Origin: Blautia sp.
GTDB lineage: Bacteria; Bacillota; Clostridia; Lachnospirales; Lachnospiraceae
Direction: 5' to 3'
Assembly (NCBI GenBank): GCA_030841965.1
Contig: JAUUSJ010000050.1
Span: 1-25,755 of the forward strand
DNA: 25,755 nt
The notes under the pieces are model-generated. The model was not told the origin of the DNA. It saw nothing but the letters and a program-made list of their open reading frames with translations, and did not search any database. Below, one piece after another: positions 6,988 to 14,375 of the stretch. A program made the position numbers and the translations under genes. Every line of letters starts with the position of its first letter. Position 1 is the stretch's first letter.

Positions 6988-7293
6988 ATGTCTAAAATTA
7001 AAAAAGATGACCTTGTGCAGGTAATCACAGGTAAAGATAAAGGTAAAGAAGGTAAAGTACTTCACGTTAATACAAAAAAAGATACTGTTATTGTTGAGGG
7101 TGTGAATATGGTTTCCAAACATACAAAACCAAATCAGCAAAATCAGCAGGGCGGAATCATCGAGAAGGAAGCTCCAATCCATGTATCTAACGTAATGTAC
7201 GTTCACAAAGGAAAACCAACAAGAATTGGCCATAAGGTTGAGGACGGCAAAAAAGTTCGTGTTGCAAAATCAACAGGCGAAGTAATCGACTAA
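6988..7293 (+). CDS. rplX: Large ribosomal subunit protein L24 (uL24)
   Basis: The 101-residue product begins with a KOW motif (DLVQVITGKDKGKEGKVLHV) and continues with VEGVNMVSKHTKPNQQNQQG and EAPIHVSNVMYV, as in L24. It is an assembly initiator that binds the 5' end of 23S rRNA. TAAGGAGGTAG precedes the ATG. The downstream rplE start lies 26 nt after its stop. Confidence 0.97.
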   Translation: MSKIKKDDLVQVITGKDKGKEGKVLHVNTKKDTVIVEGVNMVSKHTKPNQQNQQGGIIEKEAPIHVSNVMYVHKGKPTRIGHKVEDGKKVRVAKSTGEVID

Positions 7294-7319
7294 TAAATTT
7301 GAGAAAGGAGGCCATGACG

Positions 7320-7859
7320 TTGAGTAGATTAAAAGAAACTTATAGCACAACAATCAAAGATGCTATGATGAAAAAGTTTGGATATAAAAATGAAATGCAA
7401 GTGCCAAAGCTTGACAAGATTGTTATCAACATGGGTGTCGGTGAGGCAAAAGACAATCGTAAAGCATTGGATTCTGCTGTAGCAGATATGGAAATTATTG
7501 CAGGTCAGAAAGCTGTTATTACTAAGGCTAAAAAATCTGTTGCTAACTTCAAATTAAGAGAAGGTATGCCAATCGGATGTAAGGTTACTCTTCGAGGAGA
7601 GAAGATGTATGAGTTTGCAGACCGCTTAATCAACTTAGCATTACCTCGTGTACGTGACTTTAGAGGTGTAAACCCAAATGCATTTGACGGAAGAGGTAAC
7701 TATGCATTAGGTATCAAAGAGCAGTTAATTTTCCCAGAGATTGAGTACGATAAAGTAGATAAAGTTAGAGGTATGGACGTCATCTTCGTAACAACTGCTA
7801 AGACAGATGAAGAGGCTCGTGAATTATTAACTTTATTCGGTATGCCATTTAGTAAATAG
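7320..7859 (+). CDS. rplE: Large ribosomal subunit protein L5 (uL5)
   Basis: L5 contacts 5S rRNA and P-site tRNA. Diagnostic segments are KFGYKNEMQVPKLDKIVINM, GQKAVITKAKKSVANFKLRE and DFRGVNPNAFDGRGNYALGI. I choose the TTG at 7320: AAAGGAGG (7304-7311) is then 8 nt upstream, and the product MSRLKETY is 179 residues, the usual L5 length. The ATG at 7314 is only 2 nt from the binding site, and the TTG at 7299 lies upstream of it; both are less likely. Confidence 0.95.
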   Translation: MSRLKETYSTTIKDAMMKKFGYKNEMQVPKLDKIVINMGVGEAKDNRKALDSAVADMEIIAGQKAVITKAKKSVANFKLREGMPIGCKVTLRGEKMYEFADRLINLALPRVRDFRGVNPNAFDGRGNYALGIKEQLIFPEIEYDKVDKVRGMDVIFVTTAKTDEEARELLTLFGMPFSK

Positions 7860-7874
7860 TGAGGAGGAGAATCC

Positions 7875-8060
7875 ATGGCTAAAAAAGCGATGATTTTAAA
7901 GCAACAGCGTAAACAAAAATTCTCCACTAGAGAATATAGTCGTTGTAGAATCTGTGGTCGTCCACATGCTTACTTAAGAAAATACGGAATTTGTAGAATT
8001 TGCTTCCGTGAATTAGCATATAAGGGACAAATTCCAGGAGTGAAGAAAGCAAGCTGGTAA
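7875..8060 (+). CDS. rpsN: Small ribosomal subunit protein S14, zinc-binding type (uS14)
   Basis: A 61-residue short-form S14 with an intact zinc site: C24-x2-C27 and C40-x2-C43 framing GRPHAYLRKYG. This is the zinc-containing type common in Firmicutes, as opposed to the longer zinc-free paralogue that some species use under zinc limitation; no second copy is in this window. S14 lies in the 30S head. GAGGAGGAG precedes the ATG, 15 nt after rplE. Confidence 0.97.
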   Translation: MAKKAMILKQQRKQKFSTREYSRCRICGRPHAYLRKYGICRICFRELAYKGQIPGVKKASW

Positions 8061-8088
8061 AATCTATAGAAAAAGGAGGCAAATAACA

Positions 8089-8490
8089 ATGACAATGAGC
8101 GATCCAATTGCAGATATGCTTACAAGAATTCGTAATGCGAATACTGCAAAACATGATACAGTAGATGTTCCTGCATCTAAGATGAAAATTTCTATCGCAG
8201 ACATCCTTTTAAATGAAGGATATATCAAAGGATATGAATTAGTAGAAGATGGAAACTTTAAGACAATTCGCATCACATTAAAATACGGTGCAGATAAGAA
8301 TGAAAAAATTATTACAGGATTAAAGAGAATTTCTAAACCTGGTCTTCGTGTATATGCTAACTGTGAGGACCTTCCAAAGGTTCTTGGAGGACTTGGAATT
8401 GCTATTATTTCTACAAATAAAGGCGTTATTACAGACAAAGAAGCTAGAAAAGCAAATATCGGCGGTGAAGTTTTAGCATACGTTTGGTAG
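8089..8490 (+). CDS. rpsH: Small ribosomal subunit protein S8 (uS8)
   Basis: The 133-residue S8 begins MTMSDPIADMLTRIRNAN and ends with KEARKANIGGEVLAYVW, with SKPGLRVYANCEDLPKVLGG between. S8 binds helix 21 of 16S rRNA; in E. coli it also represses the spc operon by binding mRNA near rplE. AAAAAGGAGG ends 9 nt before the ATG. An unusually long 139-nt spacer with a perfect hairpin follows. Confidence 0.97.
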   Translation: MTMSDPIADMLTRIRNANTAKHDTVDVPASKMKISIADILLNEGYIKGYELVEDGNFKTIRITLKYGADKNEKIITGLKRISKPGLRVYANCEDLPKVLGGLGIAIISTNKGVITDKEARKANIGGEVLAYVW

Positions 8491-8589
8491 GATGCTGACT
8501 TCCCTTTATCATAGATGAGAGACGAAAGAGCTGTTAGGACATAGCTTATGTACTTGACAGATAGATTGAAGGAAGAAGTTCTGAAAACA

Positions 8590-8607
8590 GAGAGGGTCAT
8601 CCCTCTC
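8590..8607 (+). other. Perfect hairpin in the rpsH-rplF spacer
   Basis: GAGAGGG (8590-8596) and CCCTCTC (8601-8607) pair perfectly around a TCAT tetraloop, 11 nt before the rplF ribosome binding site. No T-run follows, so it is not an intrinsic terminator. It could be an RNA processing or translational control element. Confidence 0.6.
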
Positions 8608-8629
8608 CGACAATTTAAGGAGGTGCAAT

Positions 8630-9172
8630 ATGTCACGTATCGGTAAACATCCAGTTGAGATTCCAGCTGGCGTTGAAGTGAAAGTGGAAGCTGGAAATAA
8701 AGTGACAGTAAAAGGTCCAAAGGGAACACTTGTAAAAGTATTACCAGAAGAGATGGACATTAAAGTAGAAGGAAATCTAGTTAAAGTTGAGAGACCGAAT
8801 GATTTAAAGAAGATGAAATCATTACACGGCTTGACAAGAACATTAATTCACAACATGGTTGTCGGCGTAACAAAAGGTTACGAGAAAGTACTTGAAGTCA
8901 ACGGTGTTGGTTATAGAGCTCAAAAGCAAGGTAAGAAATTAATCCTTTCTTTGGGATATTCTCATCCAGTAGAGATGGAAGACCCAGAAGGATTGGAATC
9001 TGTTTTGGAAGGTCAAAATAAGATTACAGTCAAAGGTATCGATAAAGAAAAAGTTGGCCAGTATGCTGCTGAAATCAGAGATAAGAGAAGACCTGAGCCT
9101 TACAAAGGAAAAGGTATCAAATACGCTGATGAAGTGATTAGACGTAAAGTTGGTAAGACTGGTAAGAAATAA
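8630..9172 (+). CDS. rplF: Large ribosomal subunit protein L6 (uL6)
   Basis: The 180-residue protein begins MSRIGKHPVEIPAGVEVKVE and has two L6 repeats, with TRTLIHNMVVGVTKGYEKVL in the first and the C-terminal RRPEPYKGKGIKYADEVIRR. L6 sits near the sarcin-ricin loop and the factor-binding site. TAAGGAGGTGCAAT precedes the ATG. It is separated from rpsH by a spacer with a strong hairpin, and rplR follows in 16 nt. Confidence 0.97.
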   Translation: MSRIGKHPVEIPAGVEVKVEAGNKVTVKGPKGTLVKVLPEEMDIKVEGNLVKVERPNDLKKMKSLHGLTRTLIHNMVVGVTKGYEKVLEVNGVGYRAQKQGKKLILSLGYSHPVEMEDPEGLESVLEGQNKITVKGIDKEKVGQYAAEIRDKRRPEPYKGKGIKYADEVIRRKVGKTGKK

Positions 9173-9188
9173 TTAGGAGGATAAGAGA

Positions 9189-9557
9189 ATGGTTAGTAAG
9201 AAATCAAGAAAAGAAGTTCGCGCTAAGAAACATAAAAATCTTCGTAACTATCTTAGTGGAACAGCTGATAGACCACGTCTAGCAGTATTTAGAAGTAATA
9301 ATCATATGTATGCCCAAATTATTGATGACACAGCTCATAATACCCTTGTATCAGCAGCAACTCTTCAAAAAGAAGTAAAGGCTGAGTTAGAGAAAACAAA
9401 CGACGTAGCAGCAGCAGCTTACTTAGGAAAAGTAATCGCTGAGCGCGCATTAGAAAAAGGTATTACAACAGTTGTCTTCGATAGAGGAGGCTTCGTATAC
9501 CAGGGTAAGATTAAAGCATTAGCAGACGCAGCTAGAGAAGCTGGATTGCAATTCTAA
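9189..9557 (+). CDS. rplR: Large ribosomal subunit protein L18 (uL18)
   Basis: The 122-residue product has the L18 pattern RLAVFRSNNHMYAQIIDD, a basic N-terminal extension and the C-terminal VVFDRGGFVYQGKIKALADA. L18 binds 5S rRNA with L5. TTAGGAGGATAAG lies before the ATG. Its length is typical. Confidence 0.97.
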   Translation: MVSKKSRKEVRAKKHKNLRNYLSGTADRPRLAVFRSNNHMYAQIIDDTAHNTLVSAATLQKEVKAELEKTNDVAAAAYLGKVIAERALEKGITTVVFDRGGFVYQGKIKALADAAREAGLQF

Positions 9558-9574
9558 GTAAGGAGGATATTACA

Positions 9575-10084
9575 ATGAAGCGTACAATTATTGATGCTAG
9601 TCAATTAGAATTAGAAGAAAAAGTAGTATCAATCAAACGTGTAACAAAAGTTGTAAAAGGTGGTCGTAACTTTAGATTTGCAGCTTTAGTTGTTGTTGGT
9701 GACAAAAACGGACACGTTGGTGCAGGCCTTGGAAAAGCTACTGAGATTCCAGAAGCAATTCGTAAAGGTAAAGAAGATGCTATGAAGAAATTGGTGAAAG
9801 TGCCAATGGACGAAAATGGAAGTATTCCACATGATTTTACAGGAAAGTTTGGAAGTGCCTCTGTATTATTAAAGACATCTCCAGAAGGTACTGGTATCAT
9901 CGCTGGTGGTCCATCTCGTTCTGTATTGGAGCTTGCAGGATACAAAAATATCCGTTCTAAATCCTTAGGCTCTAATAATAAGCAAAATATCGTGCTTGCA
10001 ACAATCGAGGGTCTTGCACAGTTAAAAACTCCAGAGCAGGTTGCGAAACTTCGTGGAAAGACTGTAGAAGAGATTCTTGGATAG
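9575..10084 (+). CDS. rpsE: Small ribosomal subunit protein S5 (uS5)
   Basis: The 169-residue S5 contains the N-terminal double-stranded RNA-binding-like domain (VVSIKRVTKVVKGGRNFRFA, GHVGAGLGKATEIPEAIRKG) and the C-terminal domain with GTGIIAGGPSRSVLELAG. S5 lines the mRNA entry tunnel and affects decoding fidelity. TAAGGAGGATATTACAATG supports the start. The stop lies 13 nt before rpmD. Confidence 0.98.
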   Translation: MKRTIIDASQLELEEKVVSIKRVTKVVKGGRNFRFAALVVVGDKNGHVGAGLGKATEIPEAIRKGKEDAMKKLVKVPMDENGSIPHDFTGKFGSASVLLKTSPEGTGIIAGGPSRSVLELAGYKNIRSKSLGSNNKQNIVLATIEGLAQLKTPEQVAKLRGKTVEEILG

Positions 10085-10097
10085 GAGGAATAATATC

Positions 10098-10280
10098 ATG
10101 GCAGATAAATTAAAAGTTACTTTAGTTAAATCACCGATTGGTGCTATTCCAAAACATAGAAAAACTGTAGAAGCTTTGGGATTGAGAAAAATGCATAAAA
10201 CAGTTGAGTTGCCAGATAATGAAGCAGTTAGAGGAATGATCTGGCATGTAAGACATTTAGTAAAAGTAGAAGAAATCTAG
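10098..10280 (+). CDS. rpmD: Large ribosomal subunit protein L30 (uL30)
   Basis: A 60-residue single-domain protein with the L30 pattern KVTLVKSPIGAIPKHRKTVE, LGLRKMHKTVELPDNEAVRG and MIWHVRHLVKVEE. The ATG at 10098 is chosen because ATAGGAGGAATAATATC lies just before it and the product then has normal length; the open frame extends upstream to 10077, overlapping rpsE, but this would add seven residues not found in L30. Confidence 0.97.
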   Translation: MADKLKVTLVKSPIGAIPKHRKTVEALGLRKMHKTVELPDNEAVRGMIWHVRHLVKVEEI

Positions 10281-10301
10281 TTAAGTTAGGAGGTGCCATA
10301 A

Positions 10302-10745
10302 ATGGATTTATCAAATTTACGTCCTGCAGATGGTTCAAAGCATAGCAACAACTTTAGAAGAGGTCGTGGCCATGGTTCAGGAAACGGAAAAACAGCTGGT
10401 AAAGGTCATAAAGGTCAGAAAGCTCGTTCTGGCGGCGGAGTAAGAATTGGTTTCGAAGGTGGACAGATGCCTTTATACAGAAGACTTCCTAAGAGAGGTT
10501 TTACTTGTAGAAATCATAAAGAGATTGTTGCCATCAATGTTTCAGCTTTAGAGAGATTTGACGCAGATACAGTAGTAACTGTAGATAGCTTAATCGAGAC
10601 AGGCGTTATCAAAAAAGCATGTGATGGTGTTAAAATTCTTGGAAACGGAGAATTAACGAAGAAGCTTACAGTTCAGGTGAATGCTTTTAGCGCAAGCGCA
10701 AAAGAGAAAATTGAAGCTCTCGGCGGAAAAGCTGAGGTGATCTAG
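10302..10745 (+). CDS. rplO: Large ribosomal subunit protein L15 (uL15)
   Basis: The 147-residue protein starts MDLSNLRPADGSKH and has the basic Gly-rich N-terminal tail (RGRGHGSGNGKTAGKGHKGQ) that threads into 23S rRNA, then GFEGGQMPLYRRLPKRGF. L15 is a late assembly protein. TTAGGAGGTGCC precedes the ATG. The final codons of the gene (GAGGTGATC) act as the ribosome binding site of secY, which starts one base after the stop. Confidence 0.97.
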   Translation: MDLSNLRPADGSKHSNNFRRGRGHGSGNGKTAGKGHKGQKARSGGGVRIGFEGGQMPLYRRLPKRGFTCRNHKEIVAINVSALERFDADTVVTVDSLIETGVIKKACDGVKILGNGELTKKLTVQVNAFSASAKEKIEALGGKAEVI

Positions 10746-10746
10746 T

Positions 10747-12060
10747 ATGTTTAAGAGCTTGGCGAATGCTCTAAAAGTCAAGGAAATGCAAAAAAAGCTG
10801 GCATTTACAGTATTTGTAATTATAATTGTAAGATTGGGATGTCAATTGCCGATTCCGGGAATTGACACAGCTCAGGTACAGGCATATTTGTCTCAGACTT
10901 TGGGTGATTCCTTTAATATTATGAATTCCTTTACTGGAGGGTCATTTATGTCAATGTCCCTGTTTGCATTAAATGTAACTCCATACATTACAGCATCGAT
11001 TATTATACAGCTTTTGACGATTGCAATTCCTGCTTTAGAAGAGATGCAAAAAGATGGAGAAGATGGACGTAAAAAGCTTACTAATATTACGAGATTTGTG
11101 ACAATCGCATTGTCTATTTTAGAGAGTGCGGGTATCGCAATCGGCTTTGGAAGAAGCGGAGCTCTTGGTACTTATGATGCGCTCACAGTCATCACGATGA
11201 TAGCAGCCTTGACAGCAGGAAGTACTATTATCATGTGGCTTGGAGAGAGAATTACAGAGAAGGGAATTGGAAATGGTATCTCCATTATCCTTGCTGTAAA
11301 TATTGTATCAAGAATGCCAAATGACTTTTATAAACTATATCAACAGTTTATTCAAGGAAAAGTAATTGGAACGATGGTAATTGCAGTTGCAGTTATCACA
11401 TTTGTAGTGCTTGCTACAATGGTATTATCTGTTCTTTTACAAGATGCAGAGAGAAGAATTCCTGTACAGTATGCTAAAAAAGTTCAAGGAAGAAAAATGT
11501 TTGGAGGACAATCAAGCCATATTCCTCTCAAAGTGAATACAGCAAATGTTATCCCTATCATTTTTGCATCCTCATTATTTCAATTACCATTGATTATTAG
11601 CCAATTATTTGGAGTTGGCAAATCAGGATGGGGAGCTAAAGTACTGAGTTGTTTGAATCAGGGCAATTGGTGTGACCCTGAAAATCCAGCGCGTTCCATC
11701 GGTCTTCTTGTCTATATACTGCTTATTGTATTATTTGCCTATTTTTATACTTCCATTACATTCAATCCTTTGGAGGTATCGAATAATATCAAAAAGCAGG
11801 GTGGATTTATCCCAGGTATTCGACCAGGAAAACCTACGACGGAATATTTGAATACGATTTTGAATAGTATTGTATTTATCGGAGCAGTTGGATTGATTAT
11901 TATTTCCATCATTCCAATCTTCTTTAACGGAGTGTTTGGAGCGGATGTCTCCTTCGGAGGAACTTCTCTTATCATCGTTGTGGGAGTTATCTTGGAGACA
12001 ATTAAACAAATTGAATCACAGGTACTGGTTCGTCATTACTCAGGATTTTTGAACGATTAA
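10747..12060 (+). CDS. secY: Protein translocase channel subunit SecY
   Basis: The 437-residue membrane protein has about ten predicted transmembrane segments and the SecY landmarks RLGCQLPIPGID in the first segment and plug region, LGERITEKGIGNGISIIL, the cytosolic loop AERRIPVQYAKK and the C-terminal HYSGFL. It forms the SecYEG pore through which secretory proteins pass and membrane proteins insert. Strong coupling to rplO is likely because the binding site GAGGTGATC is within rplO. A hairpin with a weak T-stretch follows and may reduce transcription into adk. Confidence 0.98.
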   Translation: MFKSLANALKVKEMQKKLAFTVFVIIIVRLGCQLPIPGIDTAQVQAYLSQTLGDSFNIMNSFTGGSFMSMSLFALNVTPYITASIIIQLLTIAIPALEEMQKDGEDGRKKLTNITRFVTIALSILESAGIAIGFGRSGALGTYDALTVITMIAALTAGSTIIMWLGERITEKGIGNGISIILAVNIVSRMPNDFYKLYQQFIQGKVIGTMVIAVAVITFVVLATMVLSVLLQDAERRIPVQYAKKVQGRKMFGGQSSHIPLKVNTANVIPIIFASSLFQLPLIISQLFGVGKSGWGAKVLSCLNQGNWCDPENPARSIGLLVYILLIVLFAYFYTSITFNPLEVSNNIKKQGGFIPGIRPGKPTTEYLNTILNSIVFIGAVGLIIISIIPIFFNGVFGADVSFGGTSLIIVVGVILETIKQIESQVLVRHYSGFLND

Positions 12061-12074
12061 ACAGCAGAAATAAC

Positions 12075-12120
12075 AGGGCTGTCTTAGAATGAATTTATTT
12101 CATTCGAAGACATCCCTATT
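12075..12120 (+). terminator. Hairpin after secY, weak terminator or attenuator
   Basis: AGGG 12075-12078, TGTCTT 12080-12085 and GAATGAA 12087-12093 pair with TTCATTC 12099-12105, AAGACA 12107-12112 and CCCT 12114-12117: 17 pairs with two single mismatches around a TTTAT loop. The following ATTTGTGTT is a poor T-tract, so partial termination or RNA processing is more likely than full termination. A second hairpin, GAAGAA/TTCTTC (12141-12146, 12151-12156), lies before adk. Confidence 0.5.
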
Positions 12121-12205
12121 TGTGTTATATGAGAGTGAACGAAGAACTCGTTCTTCTCAAGGAGAGATACAAAGAAAACAAGGCTTAGAAAAGGAGGATT
12201 AAGTT

Positions 12206-12850
12206 ATGAAAATTATTATGTTAGGCGCACCTGGTGCGGGAAAAGGAACACAGGCTAAGATGATTTCTTCCAAATATGGTATTCCTCATATCTCAACAGG
12301 AGATATCTTTAGAGCGAATATCAAAAATCAGACAGAGCTTGGAAAGAAAGCAAAAGCTTATATGGACCAGGGACAGTTAGTTCCAGATGAGTTAGTTGTT
12401 GACTTGGTAGCGGACCGTATTGTGCAAGATGACTGTGCAAAAGGATTCGTATTAGATGGATTCCCACGTACCATTCCTCAGGCTGAGGCATTGGACGCCG
12501 CTTTAGTAAGCATGAATACAAAGATTGACTATGCAATCGATGTAGAAGTTCCAGATGAGAATATTATCGAGAGAATGGGCGGACGCCGTGCATGTGTAGG
12601 ATGTGGCGCAACATACCATATCGTATATAATGCGACAAAAGTAGAGGGTGTTTGCGATACATGTGGAGCAAAGTTAATCCTTCGAGATGATGATAAGCCT
12701 GAGACAGTAAAAGAGCGTCTTAATGTCTATCATACTCAGACACAGCCATTGATTGATTTTTATGAGGCAAAGGGCTGTCTAAAAGAAGTAGATGGAACAC
12801 AGGCAATTGAGACAATTTTTGAGCAGATTACAAAGATTTTAGAGGCATAG
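12206..12850 (+). CDS. adk: Adenylate kinase, zinc-type lid
   Basis: The 214-residue enzyme converts AMP and ATP to two ADP. It has the P-loop GAPGAGKGTQ (residues 7-16), the AMP-binding DGFPRT (84-89) and a long lid domain with four cysteines C130-x2-C133 and C150-x2-C153, the structural zinc site of Gram-positive adenylate kinases. AAAAGGAGGATTAAGTT precedes the ATG. The order secY-adk-map is standard. The 145-nt spacer with hairpins hints at expression separate from the upstream ribosomal genes; I see no convincing promoter there. Confidence 0.97.
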   Translation: MKIIMLGAPGAGKGTQAKMISSKYGIPHISTGDIFRANIKNQTELGKKAKAYMDQGQLVPDELVVDLVADRIVQDDCAKGFVLDGFPRTIPQAEALDAALVSMNTKIDYAIDVEVPDENIIERMGGRRACVGCGATYHIVYNATKVEGVCDTCGAKLILRDDDKPETVKERLNVYHTQTQPLIDFYEAKGCLKEVDGTQAIETIFEQITKILEA

Positions 12851-12851
12851 T

Positions 12852-13607
12852 ATGTCAGTAACAATAAAGTCAAAGACAGAAATTGAATTAATGAGGGAGG
12901 CGGGCAAAATCCTTGCCCGCACCCATGAAGAATTAGGTAAGGCAATTAAGCCGGGAATCTCCACGTATGAGATTGACAGATTGGGAGAGGAGATTATTAG
13001 AAGTTATGGATGTATCCCTTCTTTTTTGAACTATCAGGGGTATCCTGCCTCAATCTGTGTGTCAGTAAATGATGAGGTTGTTCATGGAATTCCATCGAAG
13101 AAGCGAATTTTAAAAGAGGGAGATATCGTAAGCTTAGATGCCGGAGTCATTTATAAAGGATATCACTCAGACGCAGCGAGAACGCATGCTGTTGGAGAAA
13201 TCTCCAAAGAAGCGAAGCGTTTGATTGATGTGACGAGAGAGAGTTTTTTTGAGGGTATTAAATTTGCCGTGAGTGGGAATCATTTAATAGATATCTCGAG
13301 AACTATCCAAAACTATGTGGAGAGCAATGGATATTCTGTTGTTCGAGATTTAGTTGGACATGGAATCGGGAGAAATCTTCACGAGGACCCTCAAATTCCA
13401 AACTTTGCGGGTAAGAGACGTGGAATCAAGCTAAGACCAGGTATGACACTTGCCATAGAGCCTATGGTGAATATAGGACGGTATGAGGTAAACTGGATGG
13501 ATGATGATTGGACTGTTGTCACAAGAGACGGTTCTTTGTCTGCACATTACGAGAATACCGTTCTGATTACGGAAGATGGTCCTGAGATTTTATCTCTTTT
13601 AGGGTGA
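12852..13607 (+). CDS. map: Type I methionine aminopeptidase
   Basis: The 251-residue enzyme removes the initiator methionine from nascent proteins. The five metal ligands of the family are in place: D96, D107, H170, E203 and E234, in the contexts SLDAGVIYKGYHSDAA, VGHGIGRNLHEDP, LAIEPMVN and AHYENTVLITEDG. H79 corresponds to the conserved substrate-side histidine. There is no N-terminal zinc-finger extension. The ATG is one base after the adk stop, with only a weak binding site (AGAGG), so translation probably depends on coupling to adk. Confidence 0.96.
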   Translation: MSVTIKSKTEIELMREAGKILARTHEELGKAIKPGISTYEIDRLGEEIIRSYGCIPSFLNYQGYPASICVSVNDEVVHGIPSKKRILKEGDIVSLDAGVIYKGYHSDAARTHAVGEISKEAKRLIDVTRESFFEGIKFAVSGNHLIDISRTIQNYVESNGYSVVRDLVGHGIGRNLHEDPQIPNFAGKRRGIKLRPGMTLAIEPMVNIGRYEVNWMDDDWTVVTRDGSLSAHYENTVLITEDGPEILSLLG

Positions 13608-13610
13608 CGG

Positions 13611-13931
13611 GTGATTGAGATGTTAGAAGCAAAAAAAGGTTATTTTGTCCAGTCTTTGGCAGGTCATGATAAGGGAAAGATATATATAATAGAAAGCGTA
13701 AAAGAGGAATATGTATATCTTGTAGACGGTAAGTATAAACTTCTTGATTCACCTAAGAAGAAGAAAAAAAAGCATGTACAAATTACTTACAAAATTGACA
13801 GGGAGCTCGAGGAAAAATTAAATGCGGGACTCACAGTCAGAGATGAAGATATAAAAAAGGCAATCAAGCATTACGTCAATGGGTTTAACTCAAAAAAGAA
13901 GGAGGATTTCATATGTCAAAGTCAGATGTAA
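13611..13931 (+). CDS. Small KOW-domain RNA-binding protein
   Basis: A 106-residue (103 if started at the ATG at 13620) basic protein. The N-terminal half is a KOW motif (GYFVQSLAGHDKGKIYIIES) like those in L24, L14e and NusG, followed by a lysine run (about residues 49-54) and a charged helical C-terminus. Homologous small proteins sit between map and infA in many Clostridia; their exact role is not established to my knowledge, but location and fold suggest an RNA or ribosome contact. GTG 13611 follows AGGGTGA; ATG 13620 follows GGGTGATT, so either start is possible. The 3' end overlaps infA by 19 bp. Confidence 0.85.
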   Translation: MIEMLEAKKGYFVQSLAGHDKGKIYIIESVKEEYVYLVDGKYKLLDSPKKKKKKHVQITYKIDRELEEKLNAGLTVRDEDIKKAIKHYVNGFNSKKKEDFICQSQM

Positions 13932-14131
13932 TTGAAGTAGAAGGTGTTGTATTAGAGAAACTTCCAAATGCGATGTTTAAGGTGCAGTTGGAGAATGGTC
14001 ATGTAGTTTTAGGACATATCAGCGGAAAGTTGAGAATGAATTTTATCAAAATTCTTCCAGGAGATAAAGTAACTATTGAATTATCACCATATGATTTGTC
14101 CAGAGGAAGAATTATTTGGAGAGATAAATAG
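13913..14131 (+). CDS. infA: Translation initiation factor IF-1
   Basis: The 72-residue S1/OB-fold protein begins MSKSDVIEVEGVVLEKLPNA and ends LSPYDLSRGRIIWR, as IF-1 does throughout bacteria. It binds the ribosomal A site during initiation. AAGAAGGAGGATTTCAT supports the ATG and lies inside the upstream KOW gene, indicating coupling. Confidence 0.98.
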   Translation: MSKSDVIEVEGVVLEKLPNAMFKVQLENGHVVLGHISGKLRMNFIKILPGDKVTIELSPYDLSRGRIIWRDK

Positions 14132-14141
14132 GAAAATAGAC

Positions 14142-14170
14142 TTGCATTATTGAAATTTTAATGCTATAAT
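14142..14170 (+). promoter_or_regulatory. Promoter upstream of rpmJ
   Basis: TTGCAT (14142-14147), 17-nt spacer, TATAAT (14165-14170), with TGC directly before the -10 giving an extended -10. It lies 10 bp after the infA stop, so rpmJ can be transcribed independently of the upstream spc genes. The predicted start near 14177 leaves a leader of about 28 nt. Confidence 0.8.
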
Positions 14171-14204
14171 GTATGTCGAATGTTTTTGAAAGGAGAAATG
14201 AATC

Positions 14205-14318
14205 GTGAAAGTTAGAGCATCAGTTAAGCCAATTTGCGAGAAATGTAAAGTCATTAGAAGAAAAGGCGCAATCAGAATTATTTGCGAAAACCCAAAACAT
14301 AAACAAAGACAGGGATAA
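14205..14318 (+). CDS. rpmJ: Large ribosomal subunit protein L36, zinc-binding type (bL36)
   Basis: A 37-residue protein read from GTG at 14205: it begins MKVRASVKPICEKC and ends HKQRQG. The zinc ligands C11, C14, C27 and H32 of the zinc-containing L36 form are all present. AAAGGAGAAATGAATC precedes the GTG. The position between infA and rpsM is canonical. It has its own strong promoter, and another promoter follows at once, so it may be transcribed both from its own start and as part of the rpsM unit by read-through. Confidence 0.97.
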   Translation: MKVRASVKPICEKCKVIRRKGAIRIICENPKHKQRQG

Positions 14319-14340
14319 TGATAAAAAGTAAAAAAAATCC

Positions 14341-14369
14341 TTGCTTTTTGTTATGCAATCAGTTATAAT
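14341..14369 (+). promoter_or_regulatory. Promoter of the alpha (rpsM-rplQ) operon
   Basis: TTGCTT (14341-14346) and TATAAT (14364-14369) are 17 nt apart. Transcription would begin near 14376, giving a leader of about 200 nt before rpsM. It starts 22 bp after the rpmJ stop and is the third promoter of the same design in this cluster. Confidence 0.8.
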
Positions 14370-14375
14370 AACTCA

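Noticed and set aside
8515..8544. Tiny frame (9 codons from ATG at 8515) in the rpsH-rplF spacer
   Set aside because: No binding site and too short to support as a gene.
8064..8729. Minus-strand open frame of 221 codons across rpsH-rplF
   Set aside because: Shadow of two certain genes and their spacer; no ribosome binding site, and its hydrophobic content follows from the opposite-strand codon pattern.
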